Source of the DNA: JBOHUC01 sp050733935
GTDB lineage: Bacteria > Eisenbacteria > RBG-16-71-46 > DASYSL01
Assembly: GCA_050733935.1 (NCBI GenBank)
Contig: JBOHUC010000122.1
Coordinates: 1 to 43,895 of the forward strand
Reading direction: 5' to 3'
DNA: 43,895 bases
The position numbers and the translations under genes are program-made. Below are positions 43,503 through 43,895 of this stretch, piece by piece. Numbering within the stretch: position 1 is the first letter of the stretch; every line of letters starts with the position of its first letter. A model generated the notes under the pieces. The model ran no database searches, was not told the origin of the DNA, and saw only the letters and a list, made by a program, of their open reading frames with translations.

Positions 43503-43895
43503 TCAAGGCTGGCCGGAGTCGATCCAGCGCGCGACGAGCTCGCGCTCCTCGCGCGTCATGAGCGTCATGTTCCCGAGCGGCATTGTCTGCGTCTCCACGA
43601 CGCGGGCGCGGATGCGCTTCGCGTAGCGGGTCAAGGCCTGGGGATCCTCGAAATTGACGCCCCCGGCCGCGGCGCCGAAGGTCGCGATCCGGGGCTCGCT
43701 CGCGTGGCAGGCGACGCAGCGCGAAAGGACGATCGCTTCGACCTGCGCGCGCTCGGGCGCAGCGCCCCCCGCCCCGGGCACGACCGCATCTGCGGGCGCC
43801 CGCCGCCACGCTTCCGGAGCCGCGAGCAGGACGACGGCGACGGCCGCGAACACGCCGGCGACGACCCGCTCGACCGGGAACGGCCTCGGAGGGAC
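43503..43895 (-). CDS. puuD: PuuD-type urate oxidase, C-terminal cytochrome c domain (partial)
   Basis: The frame is open to the right edge, so only the last 130 residues are seen. A membrane segment (VVAGVFAAVAVVLLAA) is followed by a class I cytochrome c domain: SRCVACHASEPR (CxxCH heme site) and the Met ligand in TQTMPLGNMTLMTREERELV, with ARWIDSGQP near the end. This matches the C-terminus of PuuD, the integral-membrane urate-oxidising enzyme in which electrons go to the respiratory chain rather than to H2O2. Start of the visible operon. A stand-alone cytochrome c is possible but fits the sequence and context less well. Confidence 0.85.
   Translation of the reverse strand, partial: VPPRPFPVERVVAGVFAAVAVVLLAAPEAWRRAPADAVVPGAGGAAPERAQVEAIVLSRCVACHASEPRIATFGAAAGGVNFEDPQALTRYAKRIRARVVETQTMPLGNMTLMTREERELVARWIDSGQP

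Overview
The window is a dense, high-GC bacterial chromosome segment with about 32 protein genes and one tRNA. I see no transposase, integrase, phage gene or CRISPR array. The cell is Gram-negative: there is a TonB-type outer-membrane receptor, several lipoprotein signals and secreted proteins with C-terminal FlgD-like sorting domains. Together with a GWxTD-domain protein, a gingipain-family peptidase and a divergent membrane pyrophosphatase, this points to the FCB/Eisenbacteria-like part of the tree. That placement is inference from gene content, not a phylogeny. Sigma70-type promoters with a 17-bp spacer can be read in front of several units (3494-3522, 10585-10613, 18621-18649, 22787-22815, 35072-35100, 35143-35171).

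Layout. 1-3255: the end of a PQQ-type sugar dehydrogenase lipoprotein, a divergent polytopic membrane protein, and a secreted DUF4114-like protein closed by a strong hairpin. 3356-5116: tRNA-Gln(CUG) with its own promoter, just downstream of gltX. 5219-10333: a 1704-aa secreted C25 (gingipain-like) peptidase with FG-GAP repeats and a C-terminal sorting domain. 10630-12336: an orphan peptide-binding lipoprotein. 12385-16205: a UvrD-like helicase fused to a Cas4/AddB-like nuclease, coupled to an inositol-monophosphatase-family gene. 16206-16450: an intergenic block made of five related palindromes and a 46-bp direct repeat. 16451-18556: a TPR/GWxTD protein. 18712-18816: a 34-aa, very basic ORF. 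18813-22642 (minus): an operon hppA-yqeY-orf152-orf141. 22912-28711 (plus): a TetR regulator followed by a five-gene YbhGFSR-like ABC exporter with every junction overlapping or tightly spaced. 28745-34958 (minus): a secreted protein, a TonB-dependent receptor and a DedA protein. 35223-43895: a purine-degradation locus.

The purine locus is the most coherent system. Read on the minus strand from the right edge it gives urate oxidation by a PuuD-type cytochrome c enzyme (partial), xanthine dehydrogenase subunits XdhA, XdhC and XdhB, allantoinase, a single-chain allantoicase-OHCU decarboxylase fusion, and 5-hydroxyisourate hydrolase. Five start/stop junctions in it overlap. A convergent gene on the plus strand (35223-36593) encodes an HpcH/HpaI-aldolase/malate-synthase-like protein of the DUF6986 type that may consume the glyoxylate produced by the pathway. 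The set covers hypoxanthine/xanthine to ureidoglycolate; a ureidoglycolate lyase is not visible in the window.
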